From positions 1 through 20,870 of the forward strand of contig JAFRLD010000133.1 in assembly GCA_017431395.1 (NCBI GenBank): 20,870 nucleotides of DNA, in the 5' to 3' direction. The translations under genes were made by a program, and so were the position numbers. Below, one piece after another: positions 14,367 through 20,870 of this stretch. The DNA is from Bacillota bacterium (GTDB lineage: Bacteria > Bacillota > Clostridia > Peptostreptococcales > Anaerovoracaceae). The notes under the pieces are model-generated. The model was given only the letters and a program-made list of their open reading frames with translations. It did not search any database and had not been told where the DNA came from. The stretch's first letter is position 1. Every line of letters begins with the position of its first letter.

Positions 14367-14855
14367 TTACCTGTCTTTTGTCAGGCTGTTCACCAGCCCT
14401 CCGGCTGCCATGATCTCTTTGATGAATTCCGGGAACGGCTGTGCCTGGAACGTCTTACCGGTCGTTTCATTCGTGATCACGCCGGAATCAAAATCGATCG
14501 ACACCTTATCTCCGGCGCTGATCCCTTCGCTGGCTTCAGGGCATTCCAGGATCGGCAGCCCGATATTGATGGCATTGCGGTAAAAGATCCTGGCGAAGGT
14601 CTTAGCGATCACGCAGTCGATCCCGCTCTCCTTGATGACCATGGGAGCATGCTCCCTGGAGGAGCCACATCCGAAATTCTCGCCGCCGACCATGATATCC
14701 CCGGCATTGACCTTTTTGACGAATTCCGTATCGATGTCCTCCATGCAGTGTGTCGCCAGTTCCGCCCGGTCCGCGATATTCAGGTATCTGGCCGGGATGA
14801 TGACATCCGTATCGACATTATCTCCGTATTTGAATACTGTTCCGTTCGCTTTCAT
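14367..14855 (-). CDS. leuD: 3-isopropylmalate dehydratase, small subunit
   Basis: LeuD pairs with LeuC to isomerise 2-isopropylmalate to 3-isopropylmalate. The 162 residues are the short form found in archaea and Clostridia (about 160-170, against about 200 in E. coli). The family signature is clear: [16 protein letters not shown] near the start and [15 protein letters not shown] in the middle. AAAGGAGAG precedes the ATG. A perfect hairpin at 14869-14890 fills the gap after leuC, right before this ribosome binding site. Confidence 0.96.
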   Translation of the reverse strand: MKANGTVFKYGDNVDTDVIIPARYLNIADRAELATHCMEDIDTEFVKKVNAGDIMVGGENFGCGSSREHAPMVIKESGIDCVIAKTFARIFYRNAINIGLPILECPEASEGISAGDKVSIDFDSGVITNETTGKTFQAQPFPEFIKEIMAAGGLVNSLTKDR

Positions 14856-14868
14856 TGTCTCTCCTTTC

Positions 14869-14890
14869 GCAAAGGCTGTCCAGCCTTTGC
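14869..14890 (-). other. Perfect 10-bp inverted repeat between leuC and leuD
   Basis: GCAAAGGCTG and CAGCCTTTGC flank a 2-base centre. The element starts on the base after the leuC stop codon and ends about 2 bases before the leuD Shine-Dalgarno region. There is no T-tract. It could form an mRNA hairpin that protects the leuAC message or tunes leuD translation, so that the two dehydratase subunits are balanced. Confidence 0.8.
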
Positions 14891-16159
14891 TTAAATCCTA
14901 TCCGGTCCGGCGATCTTGCCCGCGATCGCCGATGCAGCCGCTACCGCCGGGCTTGCCAGATACACTTCCGATTCCACATGGCCCATCCGGCCGACGAAAT
15001 TCCGGTTCGTCGTGGCGACGCACCTTTCTCCCTCCGCCAGGATCCCCATATGCCCGCCAAGACATGGCCCGCAGGTCGGCGTCGAAACGGCGCAGCCCGC
15101 GTCGATGAAGATGTCCATGTATCCACTGTGGACGCATTCTTTGTAGACTTCCTGAGTCGCCGGGATGATGATGGCGCGCACGTCCGGATGGATCTGCCGG
15201 CCTGCCAGGATCTTCGCCGCGGCAGCCATATCCTCGATCCGTCCGTTCGTACAGGAACCGATGACGACCTGCTGGATCGGAATGTCCTCCATCGCCTCGA
15301 TCTCATCGATGGTCTTCGTGTTTTCCGGCAGATGCGGGAATGATACCGTCGGACGAAGCTCGGAAAGATCGATCGTGTATTCCGCCGCGTAGACCGCGTC
15401 CTCGTCGGCCTCGAAAACCTTCCATTCTTCCTTCACCCGGTCCTTCATGTAGCTTTCGGTGATCTCATCCACCGGGAAGATCCCGTTCTTGCCGCCGGCC
15501 TCGATGGCCATATTGGCAATACAGAGACGGTCCTCCATCGTAAGGCTCTTTACTCCTTCCCCGGAGAATTCCATAGACTTATACAGTGCTCCGTCCACGC
15601 CGATCATACCGATGATGTGCAGGATCACATCCTTGCCGCTGACATTCTCCGGCAGCGCGCCCTTAAGGTCGAATCGCAGCGCTTCCGGCACCTTGAACCA
15701 GGCCTGTCCGGTCGCCATGCCCACGGCCATGTCCGTGCTCCCGACCCCGGTCGAGAATGCTCCCAGAGCTCCATAGGTACATGTATGGGAGTCTGCACCG
15801 ATGATGCAGTCCCCTGCCTTGACGATCCCCTGCTCCGGCAGCAGGGCGTGTTCGATCCCCATTCGTCCGACATCATAAAAATTCTCGACATCGAACTTTC
15901 TCGCGAACTGCCTGCACTGCATGCACTGCTGCGCGGACTTGATATCCTTGTTCGGTGTGAAGTGATCCATCACAAGGGAGATCTTCCCCCGGTCGAAGAC
16001 ACTGCCGAATCCGGCTTTCTCAAATTCCCGGATCGCCACCGGTGTCGTGATGTCGTTTCCCAGGACCATATCCAGGTCTGCCCGGATGAGCTGTCCTGCC
16101 GTGACCTCTTCCAGTCCCGCGTGCGCCGCCAGGATCTTCTGGGTCATTGTCATTCCCAT
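14891..16159 (-). CDS. leuC: 3-isopropylmalate dehydratase, large subunit
   Basis: This is the aconitase-family subunit that holds the 4Fe-4S cluster. The cluster ligands are visible as C303 (in IGSCTNGR), C363 and C366 (in TCGPCLGG). Other hallmarks are [10 protein letters not shown] (63-72) and [13 protein letters not shown] (121-133). The 422 residues fit the clostridial/archaeal type rather than the 466-residue E. coli LeuC, in keeping with the short LeuD. GGAGG lies 10 bases before the first ATG; in-frame ATGs at codons 3 and 5 are possible alternatives. The gene starts 39 bases after leuA in the same operon. Confidence 0.96.
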   Translation of the reverse strand: MGMTMTQKILAAHAGLEEVTAGQLIRADLDMVLGNDITTPVAIREFEKAGFGSVFDRGKISLVMDHFTPNKDIKSAQQCMQCRQFARKFDVENFYDVGRMGIEHALLPEQGIVKAGDCIIGADSHTCTYGALGAFSTGVGSTDMAVGMATGQAWFKVPEALRFDLKGALPENVSGKDVILHIIGMIGVDGALYKSMEFSGEGVKSLTMEDRLCIANMAIEAGGKNGIFPVDEITESYMKDRVKEEWKVFEADEDAVYAAEYTIDLSELRPTVSFPHLPENTKTIDEIEAMEDIPIQQVVIGSCTNGRIEDMAAAAKILAGRQIHPDVRAIIIPATQEVYKECVHSGYMDIFIDAGCAVSTPTCGPCLGGHMGILAEGERCVATTNRNFVGRMGHVESEVYLASPAVAAASAIAGKIAGPDRI

Positions 16160-16198
16160 AATCTATTATCCTCCATTCTCATGCTTATCAAACGATGA

Positions 16199-17899
16199 CT
16201 ACTCCAGGAAGTGATCCTTCCGGTTCATCCGGTTCAGAGCACTGACCAGCGCGTTGACCGACGCCAGAATGATATCCTCGTGGGTACCGACACCCCAGAA
16301 AGTCTTCCCCTCCGGGTCCTCGATACAGATATACGATGCCGCCTTGGAATGGGAATCCCCGGACAGCGCGTGCTCTGAGTAGGTGATGAAGTTGTAATTG
16401 AAAGTATACGGTGACTTCTTTAACGCATTGCTGACGGCATCCAGACGGCCGTTGCCCAGCGCCTCCAGCTCATATACTTTATCATACATGCGCACCTTGA
16501 TGGATGCGATCATGCCGTCATTCGCTTTATAATCCGAAGCTCTCTCGAATACTGCATCCGTGATGTCGATCGGGTCGAACCGGTTGACGTATTCTTTGGC
16601 AAATGCCTTGTATACCTCCAGCGGCGACAGTTCCTTATGGCTTTTATCGGAGATATCCTTGACCATATAGCCGATCTCCTCGCGCATGGCCGGCGGGATA
16701 TTGTATCCGAAGTTCTGCTCCAGAATGTAGGCTATGCCGCCTTTGCCGGACTGGCTGTTGATCCGGATGACATCCGCTTCGTACTCCCTGCCCACATCGT
16801 TCGGATCGATCGGCAGGTATGGCACGGTCCAGCGGGCCGGATCGTTGTTCAGGCGATACTTCATGCCCTTCGCGATCGCGTCCTGATGAGAGCCGGAGAA
16901 CGCCGCGAACACGAGCTGCCCTCCGTACGGCTGCCTCGGATGGACCTTCAGGTCGGTGAATTTCTCATAAGTCTCCACTACCTCCGGCATATTGGTGAAA
17001 TCCAGCTCCGGATCCACACCGTGGGTATACATGTTCATGGCGACCGTCACGACATCCACGTTTCCGGTCCTCTCTCCGTTACCGAACAGGGTCCCCTCGA
17101 CCCGGTCGCCTCCTGCGAGCAGTCCCAGCTCCGTATCCGCCACGGCGGTTCCCCTGTCGTTGTGTGGATGGAGCGAGATGATCAGATTTTCACGGTTATG
17201 CAGGTGTTTGCACATATATTCGATCTGGGACGCATATACGTGCGGCATGGACATCTCCACCGTTCCCGGCAGATTGATGATGACCTTGTTCTCCGGTGTC
17301 GGCTCCCAGACATCGATGACCGCATTGCAGACCTCTGCCGCATAGTCCATCTCGGTTCCGGTAAAACTCTCCGGGGAATATTCGAAGCTGAATTCCGTTC
17401 CGTCGTACTTCGAGGCGTATTTTTTTATCATCTCCGCGCCGTCCACAGCGATCTTCTTGATCGCCTCCTTATCCTTATGGAACACCTGCTCCCTCTGGGC
17501 AACGGATACGGAATTGTACAGGTGGACGACTGCCTTCTTCGCACCGATCAGAGAATCGAATGTCTTCCTTATTATATGGCGTCTGGACTGGGTCAGCACC
17601 TGGACCGTCACATCGTCCGGGATCAGATCATCTTCGATCAGCTTTCGCAAAAGCTGGTATTCCGTTTCTGATGCCGCCGGGAATCCGACTTCGATCTCCT
17701 TGAATCCGAGCTTGACCAGATACTGAAAGAATTCCACCTTTTCTTCCAGGCTCATCGGCACGATCAATGCCTGATTGCCGTCCCTCAGGTCGACGCTGCA
17801 CCAGCGTGGGGCTTTCTCGATGTGGTCCCGGTTCGTCCAATCCATGTACTCGGGCCCGACCGGGAAATACCCCGGTCTGTACTTCGTGTAGTTCTTCAT
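16199..17899 (-). CDS. leuA: 2-isopropylmalate synthase (long, type II form)
   Basis: This is the first committed step to leucine: acetyl-CoA plus 2-ketoisovalerate gives 2-isopropylmalate. The 566 residues match the long LeuA type of actinobacteria and some Clostridia. Metal and substrate residues are seen in CSVDLRDGNQAL (R39, D40) and LHPHNDRGTAVAD (H244, H246). GNGERTGNVD completes the barrel. Residues from about 440 form the LeuA regulatory domain (MIASIKVRMYDKVYELEALGNG onward), where leucine binds to inhibit the enzyme. The leader carries a T-box riboswitch, so the gene is controlled by leucyl-tRNA charging as well as by enzyme feedback. It leads leuACDB. Confidence 0.97.
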   Translation of the reverse strand: MKNYTKYRPGYFPVGPEYMDWTNRDHIEKAPRWCSVDLRDGNQALIVPMSLEEKVEFFQYLVKLGFKEIEVGFPAASETEYQLLRKLIEDDLIPDDVTVQVLTQSRRHIIRKTFDSLIGAKKAVVHLYNSVSVAQREQVFHKDKEAIKKIAVDGAEMIKKYASKYDGTEFSFEYSPESFTGTEMDYAAEVCNAVIDVWEPTPENKVIINLPGTVEMSMPHVYASQIEYMCKHLHNRENLIISLHPHNDRGTAVADTELGLLAGGDRVEGTLFGNGERTGNVDVVTVAMNMYTHGVDPELDFTNMPEVVETYEKFTDLKVHPRQPYGGQLVFAAFSGSHQDAIAKGMKYRLNNDPARWTVPYLPIDPNDVGREYEADVIRINSQSGKGGIAYILEQNFGYNIPPAMREEIGYMVKDISDKSHKELSPLEVYKAFAKEYVNRFDPIDITDAVFERASDYKANDGMIASIKVRMYDKVYELEALGNGRLDAVSNALKKSPYTFNYNFITYSEHALSGDSHSKAASYICIEDPEGKTFWGVGTHEDIILASVNALVSALNRMNRKDHFLE

Positions 17900-17934
17900 A
17901 CTTCCTTGACCTCTTCTCTCCGATACGTCCTTAC

Positions 17935-17974
17935 GAAAAAAACAAAAACCTTCATCTCAATCAAGAGACGAAGG
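17935..17974 (-). terminator. Regulated terminator of the leucine T-box
   Basis: A 10-bp stem (17974-17965 with 17958-17949, one G-U pair) with a 6-base loop is followed by TTTTTG and a further run of T. Its 5' side lies just after the T-box sequence, as expected for a competing antiterminator fold. Confidence 0.9.
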
Positions 17975-18211
17975 CTGTGCCTGCGCGGTACCACTCTTGT
18001 TGACATGCTGTTTCGGTGCTCAGCCCGCGGTATTATCCACGCTGCTGCCTGCCGCTCCGCATCCTGCGGAGGATCACATGCCCGCTTAAAAGTTTCTGCT
18101 CCCGGGTGAGACGTCCGGTTCCGTTTACAGCCTTCCACCAGCCGGCTGCTCTCTATAAAACCTTCCCCGGATTTATTCCGTTCAACGCATCTTTATACTA
18201 TTTTTATAACG
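17935..18211 (-). ncRNA. T-box riboswitch, leucine, upstream of leuA
   Basis: On the minus strand the leader has the T-box parts in order. An AGAGAGC and GGTGGAAG region (about 18150-18130) belongs to Stem I. A likely CUC leucine specifier followed by A lies at 18110-18108. The conserved T-box sequence AAGAGTGGTACCGCG lies at about 17998-17984. A terminator with a long T-tract comes before leuA. In this family, uncharged leucyl-tRNA pairs with the specifier and the T-box bulge to form the antiterminator, so leuACDB is read when leucine is short. The 5' end is taken from the promoter at 18218-18246. The specifier was assigned by position and gene context, not by a full fold. Confidence 0.92.
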
Positions 18212-18217
18212 ATATTT

Positions 18218-18246
18218 ATAATAACGCACAGAAACTTTTTTGTCAA
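18218..18246 (-). promoter_or_regulatory. Promoter of the leuACDB operon
   Basis: On the minus strand a perfect TTGACA (18246-18241) and TATTAT (18223-18218) are 17 bases apart, placing the start near 18211 at the head of the T-box leader. Confidence 0.7.
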
Positions 18247-18271
18247 CAGGATATTTCGTTTTTTCTTTACA

Positions 18272-18316
18272 AATTTTCACTCGATTCTTTGTTGAATTTC
18301 ACAAAAAATGAAAATT
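18272..18316. promoter_or_regulatory. Cluster of AATTTTCA-like half-sites between the leu and ilv promoters
   Basis: AATTTTCA (18272-18279), AATTTCA (18295-18301) and the inverted TGAAAATT (18309-18316) lie between the two divergent promoters. They resemble halves of the CodY box AATTTTCWGAAAATT, but no full box is present. A shared regulator for both operons is possible and unproven. Confidence 0.3.
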
Positions 18317-18321
18317 TCCTG

Positions 18322-18349
18322 TTGATTTTGCAAACAAACCGTATATAAT
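18322..18349 (+). promoter_or_regulatory. Promoter of ilvBNC
   Basis: TTGATT (18322-18327) and a perfect TATAAT (18344-18349) are 16 bases apart, with a start near 18356. The leader is only about 33 bases, so there is no room for a T-box or attenuator, unlike the divergent leu operon. Confidence 0.7.
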
Positions 18350-18388
18350 AGAACGTAGCGCAGAATAACAAGGAGGAATCACTAAACT

Positions 18389-20050
18389 ATGAGAGTTACA
18401 GGATCACAGCTGGTTGCCGAGGTTCTCCTCGAGCACGGCGTAGATACCATCTTCGGATATCCGGGCGGAACGATCCTCAACCTGTACGACACACTGTATG
18501 AGTACAAGGATCGGATCAGACACATACTATCCGCCCACGAACAGGGTGCGGCACATGCCGCCGATGGCTATTACAGGGCCACCGGCAAGACCGGTGTCGT
18601 ATTCGCGACCAGTGGTCCGGGAGCGACCAATCTGGTCACCGGTATCGCCACCGCCTTCATGGACAGCATCCCTATGATCGCCATCACTTGCAACGTTCCG
18701 GACCCACTGATCGGCAGAGATGCGTTCCAGGAGGTCAGTATCACGAACATCACCCTTCCGATCACGAAGCACACGTATTTCGTGAATCACATTGAGAACC
18801 TGGCGGATGCGATCCGTAATGCCTTCCGCATTGCGAACAGCGGCCGCAAAGGCCCTGTCCTCATCGACATCACGAAGGATGTGACCGCAGATACGATCAA
18901 CTATAAACCGGGCAAACCCCTGCCTTTGGATCCGAAACCCGCATTCTCCGCAGAGAGCATCCGCAAGGTAGCTTCCATGATCAATGCGGCCGAGAAGCCG
19001 GTCATCTACTGCGGCGGCGGTGTACCATCCTCCGGTGCTGCTCCTGAACTGCTGGAGCTTATGGAGAAGGCAGACATCCCTGCGACTTACACGCTGATGG
19101 CCGCGGGAATCATCGGATATGATAATCCACGGACCCTGGGCATGCTCGGCATGCACGGCTCCATCGCTGCCAACAAGGCCATAGACCGGTCCGATCTGAT
19201 CATCGCGATCGGCGCCCGTTTCAGCGACCGTGTCGCATTGAACCCAAACAAGTGGGGCAAGCGGGCACAGAAGGTACAGATCGACATCGACACCAGCGAG
19301 ATCAACAAGAATGTCCTCGTTGACTTCGGTGTCACGGCGGACGCTAAAGAGTTCCTGCAGGCCCTCCTCCCCCATATCAAGGAGAAGAACCATACCGACT
19401 GGGTCGCCCAGGCGACGAGCTGGAAGAATACGACCGGAGACATCAAAGAAGGCGATGCGATGATCCATCCGAGCGAGATCATCGGAGCCATCTGCGACAA
19501 CACCGATAAAGAAACGATCTACGTCACCGACGTAGGTCAGCATCAGATGTGGACCGCACAGTATCTGCGTCATGACAAGACCAACAAGTTCCTGACGAGC
19601 GGCGGTCTCGGCACGATGGGCTACGGCTATGGCGCGGCTATCGGCGCTCAGATCGGATGTCCGGACTGCAGGGTGATCCATATCACCGGCGACGGCTCTT
19701 TCCATATGAACCTGAACGAAGCCTGTACCGCAGTCAGCCAGAATCTGCCGATCATCACAGTCATCATGAACAACCGGGTCCTCGGCATGGTCTACCAGTG
19801 GCAGACCACATTCTATGGCAAACGCTACAGCGCCACCAGTCCGGAGCGAAAGACCGATTTCCCGAAGCTGATCGAAGCTTTTGGCGGCAAGGGCTTCTCC
19901 GCGGACACTCCGCAGGAGTTCGAAGAAGCGTTCAAACAGGCTCTGAAAGAGGACGGTCCGGTCTGGATCGACTGCCACATCTCCCCGGATGAACGGGTCC
20001 TCCCGATGATCCCGGGCGGCGGCACTCTGGAAGACATGATCATCGGTTAA
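18389..20050 (+). CDS. ilvB: Acetolactate synthase, large (catalytic) subunit
   Basis: This thiamine-diphosphate enzyme condenses two pyruvates to acetolactate (towards valine and leucine), or pyruvate with 2-ketobutyrate (towards isoleucine). The 553 residues carry the catalytic E51 in SAHEQGAAHAADGY, the central FAD/transhydrogenase-like domain (VIYCGGGV, IAIGARFSDRV) and the ThDP-magnesium motif beginning at G434-D435-G436 (GDGSFHMN) and ending in MNN. AGGAGG is present but 12 bases from the ATG, longer than usual; no better start is available. ilvN follows 19 bases later and ilvC after it. The operon diverges from leuACDB with AT-rich DNA between. Confidence 0.96.
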   Translation: MRVTGSQLVAEVLLEHGVDTIFGYPGGTILNLYDTLYEYKDRIRHILSAHEQGAAHAADGYYRATGKTGVVFATSGPGATNLVTGIATAFMDSIPMIAITCNVPDPLIGRDAFQEVSITNITLPITKHTYFVNHIENLADAIRNAFRIANSGRKGPVLIDITKDVTADTINYKPGKPLPLDPKPAFSAESIRKVASMINAAEKPVIYCGGGVPSSGAAPELLELMEKADIPATYTLMAAGIIGYDNPRTLGMLGMHGSIAANKAIDRSDLIIAIGARFSDRVALNPNKWGKRAQKVQIDIDTSEINKNVLVDFGVTADAKEFLQALLPHIKEKNHTDWVAQATSWKNTTGDIKEGDAMIHPSEIIGAICDNTDKETIYVTDVGQHQMWTAQYLRHDKTNKFLTSGGLGTMGYGYGAAIGAQIGCPDCRVIHITGDGSFHMNLNEACTAVSQNLPIITVIMNNRVLGMVYQWQTTFYGKRYSATSPERKTDFPKLIEAFGGKGFSADTPQEFEEAFKQALKEDGPVWIDCHISPDERVLPMIPGGGTLEDMIIG

Positions 20051-20069
20051 ACGGGAAAGGAGACATTTT

Positions 20070-20594
20070 ATGGACAATACAACCATGCGCAAGGAAGTCA
20101 TCAGTATCCTGGTCGACAACCAGTCCAATGTACTGACCCGGGTCAGCAGCCTGTTCGGACGGCGGGGCTTCAATATCGACTCCCTGACCGTTTCCGCCAC
20201 CAATGATCCGAACCTGTCCAGGATCACCATCGTGTTCCAGGGAACAGAGCAGTCCCTGCATCAGATCCTGACACAGACGGCGAAACTGGAAGTCGTCAAG
20301 CAGATCTCTCCGCTGGACAAGCGGAACAGTATTTACCGTGAGCTGCTGCTGATCAAGCTGCGGGCAGACAAAACCGAACGTTCTGCCATCCATGAGATCG
20401 TAGAGATCTTCCGCGGCAAGATCGATGATCTGTCCAGGACCAGCATGATCGTAGAGCTGACGGGCACCTCTGAGAAGATCGACGGCTTTATGGATATCAT
20501 CAGCTGTTACGATATTCTGGAGGTCTGCCGTACCGGTATCACCGGCATCTCCCGTGTCGATGAACCGCTGATCACGGACACGAAAAAAGAGTGA
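20070..20594 (+). CDS. ilvN: Acetolactate synthase, small (regulatory) subunit
   Basis: This subunit binds IlvB, raises its activity and confers feedback inhibition by valine or other branched-chain amino acids. The 174 residues have the N-terminal ACT domain at about 9-80 (ISILVDNQSNVLTRVSSLFGRRGFNIDSLTV) and the second domain (RELLLIKLRAD onward, through DDLSRTSMIVELTGT). This is the normal length of the two-domain IlvH/IlvN type. AAAGGAG precedes the ATG. It lies between ilvB and ilvC, 59 bases before ilvC. Confidence 0.96.
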   Translation: MDNTTMRKEVISILVDNQSNVLTRVSSLFGRRGFNIDSLTVSATNDPNLSRITIVFQGTEQSLHQILTQTAKLEVVKQISPLDKRNSIYRELLLIKLRADKTERSAIHEIVEIFRGKIDDLSRTSMIVELTGTSEKIDGFMDIISCYDILEVCRTGITGISRVDEPLITDTKKE

Positions 20595-20653
20595 TCCTCT
20601 TCCTTCCATAATGTAAACTATATTCATAACCATATAACAAAGGAGACACCACA

Positions 20654-20870
20654 ATGATTAAGAAGTACTATGATCAGGATTGTAATTTCGGAATGCTGGA
20701 CGGCAAGACCGTAGCTATCATCGGATTCGGCAGCCAGGGCCATGCCCATGCCATGAACCTGAATGAGAGCGGCGCGAATGTCGTCGTCGGCCTCAGACCC
20801 GGTTCCGCACACACAGCGAAGGCCGAGGCAGCCGGACTGAAGGTCCTGGGAATCGAAGAAGCCGCGGAAG
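20654..20870 (+). CDS. ilvC: Ketol-acid reductoisomerase, N-terminal part (runs off the window)
   Basis: The first 72 residues are present, starting [20 protein letters not shown]. The Rossmann motif [15 protein letters not shown] and GLRPGS are the cofactor site of ketol-acid reductoisomerase, which rearranges and reduces acetolactate or acetohydroxybutyrate. Serine residues in the [12 protein letters not shown] loop after the second strand suggest the NADPH-using form. AAAGGAG lies 8 bases before the ATG. It is the third gene of ilvBNC; the remainder, with the metal-binding domain, is outside the window. Confidence 0.95.
   Translation, partial: MIKKYYDQDCNFGMLDGKTVAIIGFGSQGHAHAMNLNESGANVVVGLRPGSAHTAKAEAAGLKVLGIEEAAE

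Noticed and set aside
13166..14413. A 415-codon plus-strand frame opposite leuB
   Set aside because: leuB is certain on the other strand, and this frame begins inside the atoDA terminator.
5236..14890. The word CGCAAAGGCTG at about 5237, 11602 (reversed) and 14868 as a repeat family
   Set aside because: The shared core is 11-13 bases, one copy is inside a gene, and the flanks do not match; chance is a sufficient explanation.
18527..20230. A 567-codon minus-strand frame opposite ilvB
   Set aside because: ilvB and ilvN have clear motifs; this frame is an antisense shadow despite its length.
1..20870. CRISPR array, insertion sequence, prophage or toxin-antitoxin genes
   Set aside because: No regularly spaced repeats, transposase or integrase motifs, or small paired genes of that kind were seen.

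Overview
The window looks like the chromosome of an anaerobic Bacillota of class Clostridia with moderately high G+C. The grounds are strong AGGAGG-type ribosome binding sites, a T-box leucine leader, a YolD-like partner beside a Y-family polymerase, a MmcQ/YjbR-EVE protein, and a CoA-transferase pair behind a sigma-54 type promoter. No phage, transposase, CRISPR array or plasmid gene is seen. Genus-level placement is not possible from sequence reading alone.

Layout. The left edge holds the start of a lipoprotein gene (minus), a complete tRNA-Val(GAC) with its own promoter and terminator (plus), then a non-coding stretch with an unexplained 100-bp imperfect inverted repeat next to the purC terminator. 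From 688 to 5285 all genes are on the minus strand, in two blocks. The first is an unknown 150-aa protein, a PepSY lipoprotein and purC. The second is a YjbR-EVE protein, an HD-domain protein and a cation diffusion facilitator whose metal-site residues suggest manganese. A compact divergent promoter at 5319-5366 separates these from a plus-strand block of membrane acyltransferase, rhodanese and MscS-type channel. The channel gene is preceded by three perfect 13-bp tandem copies of a Shine-Dalgarno sequence.

From 11493 down to 7990 runs a tightly packed minus-strand cassette: HAD phosphatase, Y-family DNA polymerase, YolD-like protein and secreted GH3 glycosidase. Every junction is a 4-base ATGA overlap, and its promoter is placed so that the first mRNA base would be the A of the ATG, meaning a leaderless transcript. 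Diverging from it is atoD-atoA, a two-subunit CoA-transferase with a near-perfect -24/-12 promoter and upstream palindromes.

The right third is branched-chain amino acid synthesis. leuA-leuC-leuD-leuB (minus) is led by a T-box riboswitch with a probable CUC leucine specifier. ilvB-ilvN-ilvC (plus) diverges from it and shows no T-box. Together they take pyruvate and 2-ketobutyrate towards valine and isoleucine, and 2-ketoisovalerate towards leucine; ilvD and a transaminase are not in the window.

I found no clearly new multi-gene system. The best leads are the inverted repeat at 537-636, the triplicated ribosome binding site, the leaderless repair-polymerase cassette and the sigma-54 control of the CoA-transferase.
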